Part shown: positions 26,630-37,404 of the stretch, in pieces
Position numbering within the stretch: position 1 is the first letter of the stretch
How the letters are laid out: each line of letters starts with the position of its first letter
NCBI RefSeq assembly: GCF_040939455.1
Contig: NC_134136.1
Span: 104,086,014 to 104,150,013 of the forward strand
Direction of reading: 5' to 3'
Length of the DNA stretch: 64,000 nucleotides
DNA from: Microcebus murinus
Taxonomy: Eukaryota; Chordata; Mammalia; Primates; Cheirogaleidae
Notes under the pieces: generated by a model
The model's input: only the letters and a program-made list of their open reading frames with translations
Database searches by the model: none
Told to the model about the DNA's origin: nothing
Program-made: the position numbers and the translations under genes

Positions 26630-27033
26630 TTAAAACAGCTGAAATTTATTCTCACAGCTATGAAAGTCCAGAAGTCCAAAATCAAGTTATTGGCATGACC
26701 ATGCTCACGAGAATGATTCTTTGCCCGTTCCTAACTTCTGATGGCTGCCAGCAGTCCTTGGTATTCTTTGGCTTATAGCTACATCACTCCAACTTCTGCC
26801 TTTATCTTTGCATAGTGTTATCCTTGTGTCTCTTTGTCTTCGTATCATTCTCTTCTTATAAGCACACTGGTTATATTAGATTAGCATCCCTCCTCACCCC
26901 AGTATGACCTCATCTTAATTTAATTAATGGCATCTTCAACAACCTCATTTCCAAATAAGGTTACATTCTAAGGTTCTAGAGGTTAGGACTTCAATATGTC
27001 ATTTTGGGGGGTACATAATTCAGCTAGTAACAC

Positions 27034-27327
27034 ACAGATAATTACAATCTAGGCCCATCAATAATTAAACCCGAAATCTCCTCCAATATAAACAAACCCT
27101 CTTCCTCAGCTCCTGCAGGCACAAAGTTGTCCTGAGCATTGGAATGAAAATGACCTGGATATTTATTTCACAACCTCCCCACCTTGCTCTGTCACTCTTC
27201 CTCTCCCACTGACAAGGGTACAGCTGAGTCTTCCAAGATTGGAGTAGGTAGAGAGGGTGAGGAGGCTTAGGTTGGGAACAAAAGAGAAGAGAGAAAAGGA
27301 TGAAGGAAGTTCTTTTGACTGATAGAA
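27034..27327. other. No recognisable feature
   Basis: Anonymous sequence between the MLT1 LTR and an Alu. It contains one member of a 22-bp exact repeat pair (27167-27188). Confidence 0.6.
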
Positions 27328-27334
27328 TTATTTT

Positions 27335-27340
<6 letters not shown>

Positions 27341-27378
<38 letters not shown>

Positions 27379-27685
27379 CAGAGTCTCACTTTATTGCCCA
27401 GGCTAGAGTGAGTGCCATGGCGTCAGCCTGGCTCACAGCAACCTCAATCTCCGGGGCTCAGCGATCCTACTGCCTCAGCCTCCCGAGTAGCTGGGACTAC
27501 AGGCATGTGCCACCATGCCCGGCTAATTTTTTGTATATATTTTTAGTTGGTCAATTAATTTATTTCTATTTTTGGTAGAGACGGGGTCTCGCTCAGGCTG
27601 GTTTCGAACTCCTGACCTTGAGCAATCCGCCCGCCTCGGCCTCCCAAAGTGCTAGGATTACAGGCGTGAGCCACCACGCCCAGCC
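27341..27685 (-). mobile_element. Alu SINE, strepsirrhine type, long poly-A
   Basis: Reverse dimeric Alu with a T36-class tract (27337-27375), AGACAGAGTCTCACTTTATT and the TTAGTTGGTCAATTAATTTA linker, ending CCACCACGCCCAGCC. A perfect 13-bp target duplication TTATTTTGGTTTT lies at 27328-27340 and 27686-27698. The long homopolymer argues for youth. Confidence 0.96.
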
Positions 27686-27698
27686 TTATTTTGGTTTT

Positions 27699-28395
27699 GG
27701 TGTCAGATTCCAAATTACGATTTTTATTCTCATTGGGTGGTTTTCTTGCTTGCTCAGAAAACCACATACCCTCAAGTCTAGGTATCTCTTGCTCATAGCT
27801 AAATTTATGCAGATCCTTGGTGTCTCATTCTAATTTTTAATTGGGATCTCTGTGTCCTCCAGGCCTACCAAGCCTTTCCTACCAAGATCCTCTGTCTTTG
27901 GGGGGCCTTTGTTGAAATGAACTGGACTTCCTTCTCCAGGATTGACATTGGTCCCATAATAAATGCATGAATCCTTGTCCCACACAGCTGGGTCTATTTC
28001 ATCATGTATTGATTGGTAAAACTTCAGTCTCAGATACCTGCCTTTTGAATTTTAAAAAGTTAAACACCAGTCCCTATGGCCCTCAGGGTTACATTTCAAG
28101 CTCTCCAAATGTTTCTTATGGACATTCTCTCACTCAGCTTGTGGTAAGGTAAAGCACTCCTCTTCCCTACCTCATTGACTCCCGATAAGCAGTAGGCAGA
28201 TATAGCAAGGGGGTTGTTACAGAAACACATAATATTAACAACTCTTTCTAAAGAAAACTACCCTACTGAACATCTTCATCTTCACAACCTCCCCACCTTG
28301 CTTCATCTTCATCTGAAGATTAAGATTTCTTAATCTTCTACAAACAGCCTAGAGATAAATACTGGCCTAATCAAAACCTGGCAGAACTTGCCAGA
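27699..28395. other. No recognisable feature
   Basis: Anonymous sequence. It holds the second member of the 22-bp repeat pair (28281-28302) flanked by CTTCATCTT-type direct repeats. Confidence 0.55.
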
Positions 28396-29180
28396 ACCCA
28401 TCTTTTAATATTTTCTAAAATGTACTGTTTTAAAATGTTTCACTGAAGTGCAATTCACACACCATACCACTTACCCATTTAAAGTACACAATTTAATGGT
28501 TTTAGGATATTCATAGGGTTATGCAAACATCACTGCGACTTAATTTTAGAATGTTTTCATCATTACAAAAAGAAACTCTATATCCATTAGTTGTCACTAC
28601 TCATATCTCTTTCTTTATAGCCCTGAGAAAACACTAATCTACTTTCTGTCTATAGATTTGCTTATTCTGGACATTTCATATAAATAGAAGCATACACTAC
28701 ATGATCTTTTGTGACTGGATTCTTAGCATAATGTTTTCAAGGGTCATCCATTGATTTGTAGCATATGTCAGCATTTCCTTTTATTTTCAAATACTATTCT
28801 ATTGCATGGATATACCACTTTTTATTTATCCATGCATCAGTTGATATACATATTGATTGTTTCTACTTTTGGCTATTTTAAATAATGATGCTATGAATGT
28901 TTGGTACAATTATTGTGTGGACGTATGTTATTATTTCTTTTGGGTATATACCTAGGATTAGAGAGCTGGGTCATATGGTAACTCTTATGTTTAACTTTTG
29001 AGGAAATGCTAGATTATGTTCTAAAGTGACTACACCACTTTATATTCCCATCAGCCATGTGTGAAGGTTTCTGCTTTTTCAAATCCTCATCAATAGTTGT
29101 TTTTGTTTTGTTTGTTTGGTTTTTAAAGCATAGTCATTCTAGTAGGTGTGAGTGAGTGCTTCATATTATCTTAGCTTATT
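28396..29180 (-). mobile_element. Old LINE-1 3' part, antisense
   Basis: The order on the plus strand is 'CAATTCACACACCATACCAC', 'TTATGCAAACATCACTGCGA', 'GAAGCATACACTACATGATC', 'GATATACCACTTTTTATTTA', 'TGGGTATATACCTAGGATTA' and 'CACTTTATATTCCCATCAGC'. This is the standard antisense run of an old L1 ORF2 end plus 3' UTR. No intact frame. Confidence 0.85.
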
Positions 29181-29197
29181 TTTAAACATAATCCATT

Positions 29198-29534
29198 TGT
29201 TAGGGTTTGAATGTGTTCCCCAAAAGTTCATTTGTTGGAAACTTGGTGGTCATTGTAGCAGTGGTGGGAGATAGGGTCTTTGGGAGGTGAATAAGTCACG
29301 GGGGCTCTACTCTCATGAATGGATTGATGTTATCACAGAGGTGGCTTTGTTATAAAAGCAAGCTCTCTTGCACATGCTCTCTCCCACACTTCTGCCATGG
29401 GATGACCCTCATATGCTGGTGCCATGCTCTTGGACTTCCCAATCTCCAGAACTGTGAGCAGAATAAATTTCTTTTCTTTATAAATTACCTAGTCTATGAT
29501 ATTCTGTTATAGCATGATAGGACAGACTAAGACA
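29198..29534 (+). mobile_element. MaLR-type solo LTR (MST/MLT1-like)
   Basis: Runs from TGTTAGGGTTTGAATGTG to TAGGACAGACTAAGACA. The interior has 'GATAGGGTCTTTGGGAGGTG', 'AATAAGTCACGGGGGCTCTA', 'CTCATGAATGGATTGATG' and the polyadenylation stretch 'CAGAATAAATTTCTTTTCTT'. No flanking internal retroviral genes; a solo LTR. Confidence 0.85.
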
Positions 29535-29869
29535 TTATTACTTCTTTTTAGTATGTGTAAATACTTTATACTTAATATATTTTTTGACTTATGAGCCTTC
29601 TGCTAACACTCTAAAATGATAAGAATAGTGAGATTCAACATTTAGTTAAAATGACAACAATTTGACCAAAAGGCATTTGCAGAGCTCTGTGTTAACAGAA
29701 TATCATATGCACAATAAAGAATATTAATATATGTCATAAGAAATAGAGTGGAGTAAATGTGAAATAATCTTACTACATTCTGAGTGCTAGACATCTGTGA
29801 GAACCTATACTAGTTACTTGGTTTACAGTAATAATCACAACAGTAATAATAGTCATGATAATAATACAT
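29535..29869. other. No recognisable feature
   Basis: AT-rich anonymous sequence. Confidence 0.6.
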
Positions 29870-30012
29870 ACCCTATATTGAACTCTTCCTATGTTTGTAT
29901 CAGGCACTGTTCTACATGCATTTTATATATATTAACTCCCTTAATTCCTATGAGAACCCTACTAAATAGACACTATTATCATTCCCAGTTCTTAGATGAG
30001 AAAACCTCCCCA
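29870..30012 (-). mobile_element. MIR SINE fragment, antisense
   Basis: 'TATCAGGCACTGTTCTACAT', 'ATTAACTCCCTTAATTCCTA', 'CACTATTATCATTCCCAGTT' and 'TTAGATGAGAAAACC' give the reverse MIR order. Confidence 0.8.
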
Positions 30013-31455
30013 TATAAGATTAATGCTACCTCTTTACAGGTTAAAATGTAGGGAAGGGGAGATTGAGAGGATAGTAAAAATATTTAATGCATAAAATTTT
30101 ACAAAGGTTAAGAGCAATTGTTTTGCCTAGCTCTGCTCAGAGCTTCTCAAATCTCTTTTGAAGGTTTTTATTGTCTACCCTCTCCCTGGTTTCTGTGGTT
30201 TCATTGTTATCAACCAGCACTGAAGCCTGTTTTTGGAGTAATTCCTCTAGCTACTGAAGTCTATACTCCTCTCCCAGGTAAGAGAGCCCAAAGCCTGGGA
30301 ATTTCCCATGAAGTTTTGGAACATTTCCCACTGATAAAGCCCGTTAGTGTCCTGCTTTTCCCAATCCCTTACTGGCTTTCCCTGAAAGCATTTTTTGTTT
30401 GTTTGTTTTGAATGAATCACTTGTACAAAAATCCTCATCTCAGGGTTTGCTTCTGGAGAACACAAGGCACATAAAGGAGGATCCTGATAAAATATTTAAA
30501 TACGGTAGTACTTAGGATGTGAAGAAGAAGAGTGATCATATCAAGGTAAAACAAGAACAATAGAAAACTCTCTTAAGCCAGGGGGAATTTACGTTAGAAA
30601 CAAATGGATTGTCATGATTTGAAAATGTTAGAACAGGCTATTTACTCAGAAAAAGCTGTGAATTTGCTTTCTGTGAAAACTTTATAAATGTATATAGCCA
30701 TTTTTCTGGGTTAGTTTCAATGTAGTGCAGTCTTTCTGCAACTAAATGACTAACTTAGTGTCTTCCCAGAGCCTCTTTGGCTTTAATAATTATATAAGAG
30801 CACAACATTATCATTAACCTAAGTAATAAAACCTTTCTGATTATGCATTGTGCTAAATGCATTCTGATTATGCATTACAATGATTGTAATTCAGTCCCTG
30901 CTTTTTAGGAACTTAAGAGAGTAAACTTTCAAAAAGAAATAAAACTACTATTTACAGTGTATTACTAAGAGGCATTAAAGTAACTGAGAATGAAGATCAC
31001 TTCAGAAAAACATTAATAGATTATAAATATTAGTGTTTCAGGAAAGTAATATTTATAATAATATCTACTTTGGTTTTACAAATGAGATATGGACAAGAAA
31101 AATCTGTTCATGACATATCTACTCCAAATAGATCCATTTATAATTTTTAGGAGAAAAGAATTAACATAATGAAATAGAAAACAAATTATCTTTGCATAAT
31201 ATTGGGGCAAAAGATAAAGAAATAACTTCATAGAGAAATGTGAAGGGGCTTGATGCCTATTTGTGCAGTAATTTTTAATACAGTGATGAAGAAAGAAAGA
31301 TTTTGGTGGTCAGGATATTTAAAAAATTGTAGGATAAAATCTTATTATATCATTCAGGAAGCAGATTAATATTTCCTGGTAGAGGGTGGCATACCAGGAT
31401 CTAATATCAGAAATTATCTCTTAAAGAGACTAGTACTTTTTTTTCTTGAACCTCT

Positions 31456-31457
<2 letters not shown>
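30013..31457. other. No confidently recognised feature
   Basis: 30115-30475 ends 'GGTTTGCTTCTGGAGAACAC' and may be a diverged LTR or DNA transposon relic that I cannot name. The open frame of 97 codons at 30118-30411 lies in it and has no protein-family character. The remainder is AT-rich and anonymous. Confidence 0.45.
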
Positions 31458-31499
<42 letters not shown>

Positions 31500-31548
31500 T
31501 TTTGACTCAGAGCCTCACTCAGTTGTCCCAGGTAGAGTGAAGTGGCAT

Positions 31549-31632
<84 letters not shown>
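31458..31632. repeat. Compound microsatellite (AC)n, Alu scrap, (AT)n(AG)n
   Basis: (AC)19-20 at 31458-31496, about 55 bp of non-repeat DNA, then (AT)n to 31590 directly joined to (AG)21 at 31591-31632. The low-complexity frames across it (runs of Ser-Leu, Tyr-Ile and Cys-Val) are artefacts. Confidence 0.95.
31503..31553 (-). mobile_element. Alu fragment, about 50 bp
   Basis: 'GACTCAGAGCCTCACTCAGT', 'TGTCCCAGGTAGAGTGAAGT' and 'GGCATCATCA' match the start of a reverse Alu, so the flanking AT/AG tract probably grew from Alu tail or linker sequence. Confidence 0.55.
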
Positions 31633-31638
<6 letters not shown>

Positions 31639-33070
31639 GTAGGTGAGTAGGAGTTAGGAGAAAGCAGGAAAGATGGAAAGATACATAATATATCTCCTTC
31701 ATATATTTTATTACTTAAGCAATTGCATGCATCTTGTAAAATTGGCATTTGGAATACATATATAATTTTCTTAAAACTGTTATTACTTTCCATCAATCAC
31801 ATAGATCATAAAGTTGTTTTCAGTTTTTCTGAATAGACTGAAAATGTGGGCAGAGAATAAAAACCAATTACAAATATATTGTTTTCAAACTTCACCTGTG
31901 TGAGTACAGAATAAAGACATTTTTGGACATGCAAAAACACAGAATATTTGCTTTCATGGCACTATTTCTTAGAATGCTATTTAAGGATTGTATTTATAAG
32001 AACTAGAGAGTAAGCCAAAAAAGAGCAAAAAAGAAGAGAGCAGATAAGTTTCATGATTATATAATAGCTATGTGGTGGGCCCTAATACAGAGCAATCTCT
32101 CCCAATTAAAGGAAGAAGGACTTCAGGATAGAAGTATCTGGAAATGTGATTTTATTCGACCCTTTATAATTTGGAACAATGAAGGGAGGAATAAATGCAG
32201 AATATAAAAGGATAATAGAATAACACCCATAGAAGATCTTAGTACCCTAGTACCCCCATTTATTGAAATGAAAGGACCACTTTATGATAAAATCCAAACA
32301 ACCAAGATCAAATCAAAGAAAATAAACCAAAACAAAAAGCAGAGGAATGTTCAATATGTGGCAAAAGAACTGGTGAAGAGCTGTGAATACAAATAAATAT
32401 AAAATTGAAAATAAAATAAAGACTGTGAGAGTCATAGTGTTAGAACAGAATAGAAATATTATAAACTTCAAAATAATTAATATAATTGGAACAGGAAAAG
32501 AGGGGCAAAGAGCTTCTTTTCTCCTCTTTCACGGCAGGAAATAAATCAGTCTGGCTTAAAATTGAAATACTTATTTTTGAAGTGTCATAATTATAGTGAA
32601 GCTGACCCATTAATGCTGTTTCATATTTTTTGAATTTCTAAAACATATGGATAGATCATTAAGAAACTAGTCATTATTTCACTTCATATTATCTTCAATT
32701 TATTTACAAATAAAATTGTATTAATTATATTTCGTTCAAAATATATGACCATGTTTAGTATAATTCTATTTTATAAAATTATATCTATTTTTATCTCTAT
32801 ATATGGATTGGAGAGATAGCTGAGATGATAGTTCAGTGATGTTTATCTTTACCATTTCCTGTCTGTACTTTTTAATATTGTTTGATTTTTTTAATATTGA
32901 AAATATATTATTTTATAAAATAAAAAACTATTCCAAGAAAAAGTAAAAGTAACTTGAAAATCAATAGATCTTTATTTAAGGTCATTTAAGGTAAATTTGA
33001 TTACTATTATAGCAAAATGTCTACTGTATAACCTTAAAAGATTTTTTTTTCAAAACAAATTAGTAACGTA
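31633..33070. other. No recognisable feature
   Basis: Strongly AT-rich, no supported gene or repeat. Confidence 0.6.
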
Positions 33071-33086
33071 CCAAATTATCACTATT

Positions 33087-33420
33087 TTTTTTTTTTTGAA
33101 ACAGAGAAACAGAGTCTCGCTCTGTTGCCGGGGCTAGAGTGCCATGGCGTCAGCCTAGCTCACAGAAACCTCAAACTCCTGGGCTCAAGTGATCCTCCTG
33201 TCTCAGCTTCCCAAGTAGCTGGGACTACAGCCACACACCACCATGCCTGGCTAATTTTTCTATATATGTTTTTAGTTGGCCAATTAATTTCTTTCTATTT
33301 TTAGTAGAAATGGAGGTCTTGTTCTTGCTCAGGCTGGTTTCTAACTCCTGATCTTGAGGAATCCGCCCGCCTCGGCCTCCCAGAGTGCTAGGATTACAGG
33401 CGTGAGCCACCATGCTAGGC
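33087..33420 (-). mobile_element. Alu SINE, strepsirrhine type
   Basis: Reverse dimeric Alu with the TTAGTTGGCCAATTAATTTC linker, ending GAGCCACCATGCTAGGC. A perfect 16-bp target duplication CCAAATTATCACTATT lies at 33071-33086 and 33421-33436. Confidence 0.96.
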
Positions 33421-33436
33421 CCAAATTATCACTATT

Positions 33437-34395
33437 CTTATAATACAAATATATAGTCTTTACCTTTCTTTTTGACTGGAAAACAATTTATCTTAAAGTT
33501 ATAATTTCTGTCAAAAATCTTAGTTAACCCATAGAACACTAACATAAAGAACATAGATTTAAAAAACAAAATTTAATTGTGTCAAGATATAGGTCACTGT
33601 GGGGGATAAAGTTTACCCCTGATAGCTACCTTTTTTTGCAATATGCTTCAAATTTTGTGAACTTCTTTTGCTCTTCAAAGACTGTCTGGGAATGGAATAT
33701 ATTTGCTTTTAATAGAGATGGACAACAGTAAACAATGATCTCTGGTAAAGTTATGAAGCACAGTATACTTACTGGTTTGGATAAGAACATGCATTAGAAA
33801 ACATCAGCATCTAAAACACCCAAGCTCAAAACACTAATTTATAGCCATGTAGATGCTTTCATAATCAGAAATTATTATAGAGAGAAAGCCTAACTTAAGT
33901 CAGTTATTCCACATGCTTTTCATTCACCAATGAAATTAGTCCAAATAATGTGAGACTGTAACCTGGGATATCAACTTTCATCAGACTAGGAAAGCTAGTC
34001 TGCTTCATTCTGTTCGATGTATTGCTTTCCAGCCAGGTTTCTGGTCAGCAGTCCATGTAGCCCATAATTATGACACGCATGACTTTTCACTTTCAATATT
34101 CATGCACTTTACAGCAAGCACTTCTGAGTTTATTACCCAAAATATATAATGAGAATCTTATACTTGGACCAGTGGATTTATAGAATAATTTGTATTTAGT
34201 AATACTAATGTGTTCTCGAAAGGTTTATAAAATTACTTTTTGTTTATACAGTTTTCTCCTCTGATTGATTTCAGCTATCTGATATCCATCCTCCTGTAAC
34301 TAGTTTTCCATATTTGTTGTATAATATTAGATGCCCCCTAATGCCCACCTAATTTCCTACTAGCATCTCAGAAACACTCTTGCTACTGTTAGTTT
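33437..34395. other. No recognisable feature
   Basis: AT-rich anonymous DNA. Confidence 0.6.
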
Positions 34396-34745
34396 ATAAT
34401 GACTCGCATGCACTCATTTTATATTCAAATATTTCCATATTGTTTCTCTCATGATTCCTGTCCCTGGAATGCCATTTCATCTCATCTTTTCCTATCTACC
34501 CATACTTCATAATATATAGCCTACAAGAAGCTTTCTGAGTCTCTAAATCCCTGTGGAGAGTAACACACAGCTTAGTGCTTAATCATTTTCTAATTGTTTC
34601 CTACATGCTAATTTTATCTCCACAACTGAATTGTACATTCCCTATGTGCAGTAACATGCTCTAATCTTCTTTATCCAGTACTACCATAAACAGCAGTGAG
34701 CATATTCGATACCTGTTTAACAAATACCTGTTTATAATTATTTGA
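34396..34745 (+). mobile_element. L2 LINE fragment
   Basis: 'GTCCCTGGAATGCCATTTCA', 'CTATCTACCCATACTTCATA', 'GAGAGTAACACACAGCTTAG' and 'TGTACATTCCCTATGTGCAG' follow the L2 3' order. Diverged. Confidence 0.6.
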
Positions 34746-35269
34746 TATTAAGACTTGGACTCCTGATTGGAAACTGCTTTTGGTTAAAAAAATTAATACA
34801 CAAATAAAACAAAACCTCACATATTTTATGAAACATTTCCAGATTCCTCTCGAGGCTCCTTTGAATTACTTTAACAGGTTTGTTGTGAAAGACTCAAACT
34901 GGAACATATTTAGAAGGAAACTAATTTAAAATTTTTTTCTTTTAATTTTCTAATTTTAAAACTAGAGTTTTAAATCTCTGTTGGAATGACTCAGGGTGAC
35001 TAAAGAAATAACTCAGGGATGGGGCAGAAGCCAAAGTCCAAAGTTCATGTTTTCAAAAATTGGCCAATCTATTGTTCGTTGATTCAGCAATCCAGCTAGG
35101 TCAGCTAATTGGTCGATAGCAACATGTTTTTGTTTGCCAATAGCAACATTTTTGTTTGCCCATGTCAAGCTATCCATTTCTGTCCATTCCTGTTTTTTTT
35201 TGTTTTGTTTTATTTTGTTTTTTAGCACTTATACATTACTGTAATATCTTTAGGTATGTTTTTCTCTTC
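34746..35269. other. No recognised element; short tandem duplication
   Basis: Anonymous. A 23-25 bp imperfect tandem repeat (ATAGCAACATGTTTTTGTTT followed by ATAGCAACATTTTTGTTTGC) lies at about 35116-35160. Confidence 0.5.
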
Positions 35270-35397
35270 CCGGAGCCTGTGGGGCCCCTTGTGATACCCA
35301 GAAACTGTCCTCTCTTCTCCATAGTATTCTTAATGCTAACCACAATGCCTAACACTTAGTAGGTATTTAATATATGTGTTGAAAGAATGAATAAATA
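35270..35397 (+). mobile_element. L2 LINE 3' end
   Basis: 'CAATGCCTAACACTTAGTAG', 'GTATTTAATATATGTGTTGA' and 'AAGAATGAATAAATA' are the L2 3' terminus, whose tail repeat seeds the microsatellite that follows. Confidence 0.7.
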
Positions 35398-35452
35398 GAT
35401 AGATGAATGGATGGATGGATGGATGAATGGATGGATGATTGGATGGATGAGA
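35398..35452. repeat. (GATG)n microsatellite
   Basis: GATG/GATT-type tetranucleotide repeat grown from the L2 tail. Confidence 0.9.
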
Positions 35453-35704
35453 GATCAAATTACTTACTGGGTAATGAAAGAAGGTATCCCTTCTTATTAA
35501 AATAAGTAGCTCTCCTTTGTTAGATTGTCTGTTGCCCTAAAATGCTTTTTTATAAAAGACACATTAGAGATTAAACCTAATCTAGGCTTTCTCCTTGTAC
35601 ACACACGAGAATTGAAACACATGACTTTGGAGAACAATATGTGAGTAGCTACCTTAATCATTACAGGGTGTCATTTAAATATTTCCTTTAGGTAAAAGAC
35701 ATCT

Positions 35705-35810
35705 TTATAACTCAGTAGTCATTTAGTTTCCTCTGTTTCTCAATTTTCTCATCTCTAAAATTGTGATAATAATTGTTTCTTTGTACCTACTTCATAGTTG
35801 GATTAAAATT
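35705..35810 (+). mobile_element. MIR SINE fragment
   Basis: 'CTCAATTTTCTCATCTCTAA', 'AATTGTGATAATAATTG' and 'GTACCTACTTCATAGTTGGA' match the MIR 3' half. Confidence 0.7.
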
Positions 35811-36354
35811 TCAACCCCTGCCATATGATTCTGCAGCACTCCCACATCTTTCTGTGGACATTGGCATAAGGTAGAGAATATTGGGATTCAAAATCTACAC
35901 TAAAGAAGGATTTTAAAAATTGATTCTTTATTCACATGTCACATATATGTTTAAATAGCGGAGTTCAGAAGTATTTTGAGTCTTATAGTCACATAGATAT
36001 TTTTACCTAAATTCCTCCTGTAGTGAGGGTTCAGAGCCTTGGCTAATTTTCTATTTTTTAGCTTATCACCTAGCCCTTTGTTTCCTCTCTCTGGACATGC
36101 AGAAGGATTTTAAGATCTATTCCTGCCAAACAGTTCTCTTTCATGGGAATTTGGTTTAAACCAGCTCTGTTGCTATGGTACCTAGCTTTCTCTTAATGGA
36201 ACAACACAGAAACAAAATAATATGGAATTAACAGTATATATGTTCCCACTCACTCCATATTGACTTATTCGTATTGACTGAATATTCAAATGGTCAAAAG
36301 TTGCTCAGTGTTATAAAAAAGTATTTAACATACTTAGAATTCACATACTAACAA

Positions 36355-36356
<2 letters not shown>
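35811..36356. other. No recognisable feature
   Basis: Anonymous sequence up to the GT microsatellite. Confidence 0.6.

Positions 36357-36406
<50 letters not shown>
36357..36406. repeat. (GT)25 microsatellite
   Basis: Uninterrupted GT run of about 25 units. A second, shorter TG run lies at 36689-36710 against the 5' end of the MLT1 LTR. Confidence 0.95.
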
Positions 36407-36407
<1 letters not shown>

Positions 36408-36424
36408 TGTAAATGGTGTAAGAG

Positions 36425-36660
36425 ATGGCATGGTGCAATAGAGGTTTTGTAGATAAAGAGACCTGAGATCGAATCTTGGCTTAGCTAACTAAAAGCTAGT
36501 TGACGTTGGACAAGTCATTTATTACTCTGGACTTGTTTTCCCATCTGCAGAGTGAGTATTGATAATATTAATGACTACTTTTCATGGGTGTTATTAAAAT
36601 TTTAAAAAAATGTTTTCATTGCCTAGAACAGTGGCACTTAGTAGGTTTGCAGATGCCTAT
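36425..36660 (+). mobile_element. MIR SINE, near full length
   Basis: 'GATGGCATGGTGCAATAGAG', 'GACCTGAGATCGAATCTTGG', 'GACGTTGGACAAGTCATTTA', 'GAACAGTGGCACTTAGTAGG': start, core and 3' part of MIR in order. Confidence 0.82.
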
Positions 36661-36708
36661 TAGTGTTTTCAAGTGTAAAGGTCATGCATGTGTGTGTGTG
36701 TGTGTGTG

Positions 36709-37119
36709 TGTTATAGACTGAATTGTGACCCCCTCAAGATGTATATGTTGAAGTGCTAACCTCTAGTACTTCAGAATGTGATATTATTTGGAGATACTGC
36801 TTTTAAAGGGGTAATTAAGTTAAAATGAGTTCCTTAGGGTGGGCCCCAATTCAATGTGACTTCTGTCTTTTTAAGAAGAGAAAATTAGGACATTTACAGA
36901 AACAACAAGGGGGGCATGCACAGAGGAAAAATCATGTGAAGACACAGCAGGAAGGTGAGGTGACCATCTGCAAGCCAAGGAGAGAGGCCTTAGAAGAAAG
37001 CAAACCTGCTGAAATCTTGATATTGGCCTTCCAGCCTCCAGAACTGTGGGGAATAAATTTCTATTGCTTAAACCACCCAGTCTGTTATACTTTCTTACTG
37101 CAGCCCTAGCAAACTAATT
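36709..37119 (+). mobile_element. MLT1 (ERVL-MaLR) solo LTR
   Basis: Runs from TGTTATAGACTGAATTGTG through 'AAGATGTATATGTTGAAGTG', 'CTTAGGGTGGGCCCCAATTC', 'ATCATGTGAAGACACAGCAG', 'TTCCAGCCTCCAGAACTGTG' and 'AATAAATTTCTATTGCTTAA' to 'CAGCCCTAGCAAACTAAT'. No retroviral genes adjoin it. Its 3' 126 bp are copied in inverted orientation at 37267-37404. Confidence 0.88.
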
Positions 37120-37404
37120 CTATCTATCTATCTATCTACCTATCTATCTACCTATCTATCTATCTACCTATCTATCTAGATATCTATCGATAGATAGATA
37201 GGTATCTATCTATCTACCTATCTATCTAGATATCTATTGATAGATAGATAGGTAGATAGATAGATAGAATTAGTTTGTTAGGGCTGCAGTAAGAAAGTAT
37301 AACAGACTGGGTGGTTTAAGCAATAGAAATTGCAATAGCAATTTATTCCCCACAGTTCTGGAGGCTGGAAGTCCAATATCAACATGTCAGCAGGTTTGCT
37401 TTCT
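36995..37404. repeat. 410-bp inverted repeat (foldback) built from the MLT1 3' end
   Basis: Left arm 36995-37120 and right arm 37267-37404 are reverse complements with four mismatches and one 11-bp insertion in the right arm (about 97% identity outside the insertion). The centre is a TATC/GATA microsatellite that is itself largely self-complementary. The right arm carries only the LTR's 3' end, so it is a duplication and not a second LTR insertion. Confidence 0.93.
37121..37266. repeat. (TATC)n / (GATA)n switch at palindrome centre
   Basis: TATC units with CTAC variants on the left change to GATA units on the right. A roughly 50-bp block containing AGATATCTATCGATAGATAG occurs twice, so the centre holds two small hairpins. 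Confidence 0.93.

Larger units (their letters stand above)
26187..27033 (-). mobile_element. MLT1 (ERVL-MaLR) solo LTR, split by a piggyBac element
   Basis: Reverse MLT1 LTR: 'GTATTAGTTTCCTAGGGCTG' and 'CCACAAACTGAGTGGTTTA' on the left, then after the insertion 'AACAGCTGAAATTTATTCTC' and onward to 'ACTTCAATATGTCATTTTGG' and 'TAATTCAGCTAGTAACA'. It is cut at a TTAA by the 393-bp element at 26237-26629. No retroviral genes are linked to it. Confidence 0.85.

Noticed and set aside
27555..27833. Short frames with '[18 protein letters not shown]'-type peptides (also at 3362 and 33225)
   Set aside because: Standard Alu translations, not genes.
29198..29534. Possible provirus
   Set aside because: Only isolated LTRs are seen in the window; no gag, pol or env-type sequence adjoins any of them.
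31454..31796. Frames rich in Ser-Leu, Tyr-Ile and Cys-Val repeats
   Set aside because: Direct translations of dinucleotide microsatellites.
36825..37109. 94-codon plus-strand frame
   Set aside because: It lies wholly within the MLT1 LTR and has no protein-family character.
37121..37266. CRISPR-like or satellite array
   Set aside because: It is a tetranucleotide microsatellite with a strand switch; no spacer-repeat structure, and the DNA is mammalian.
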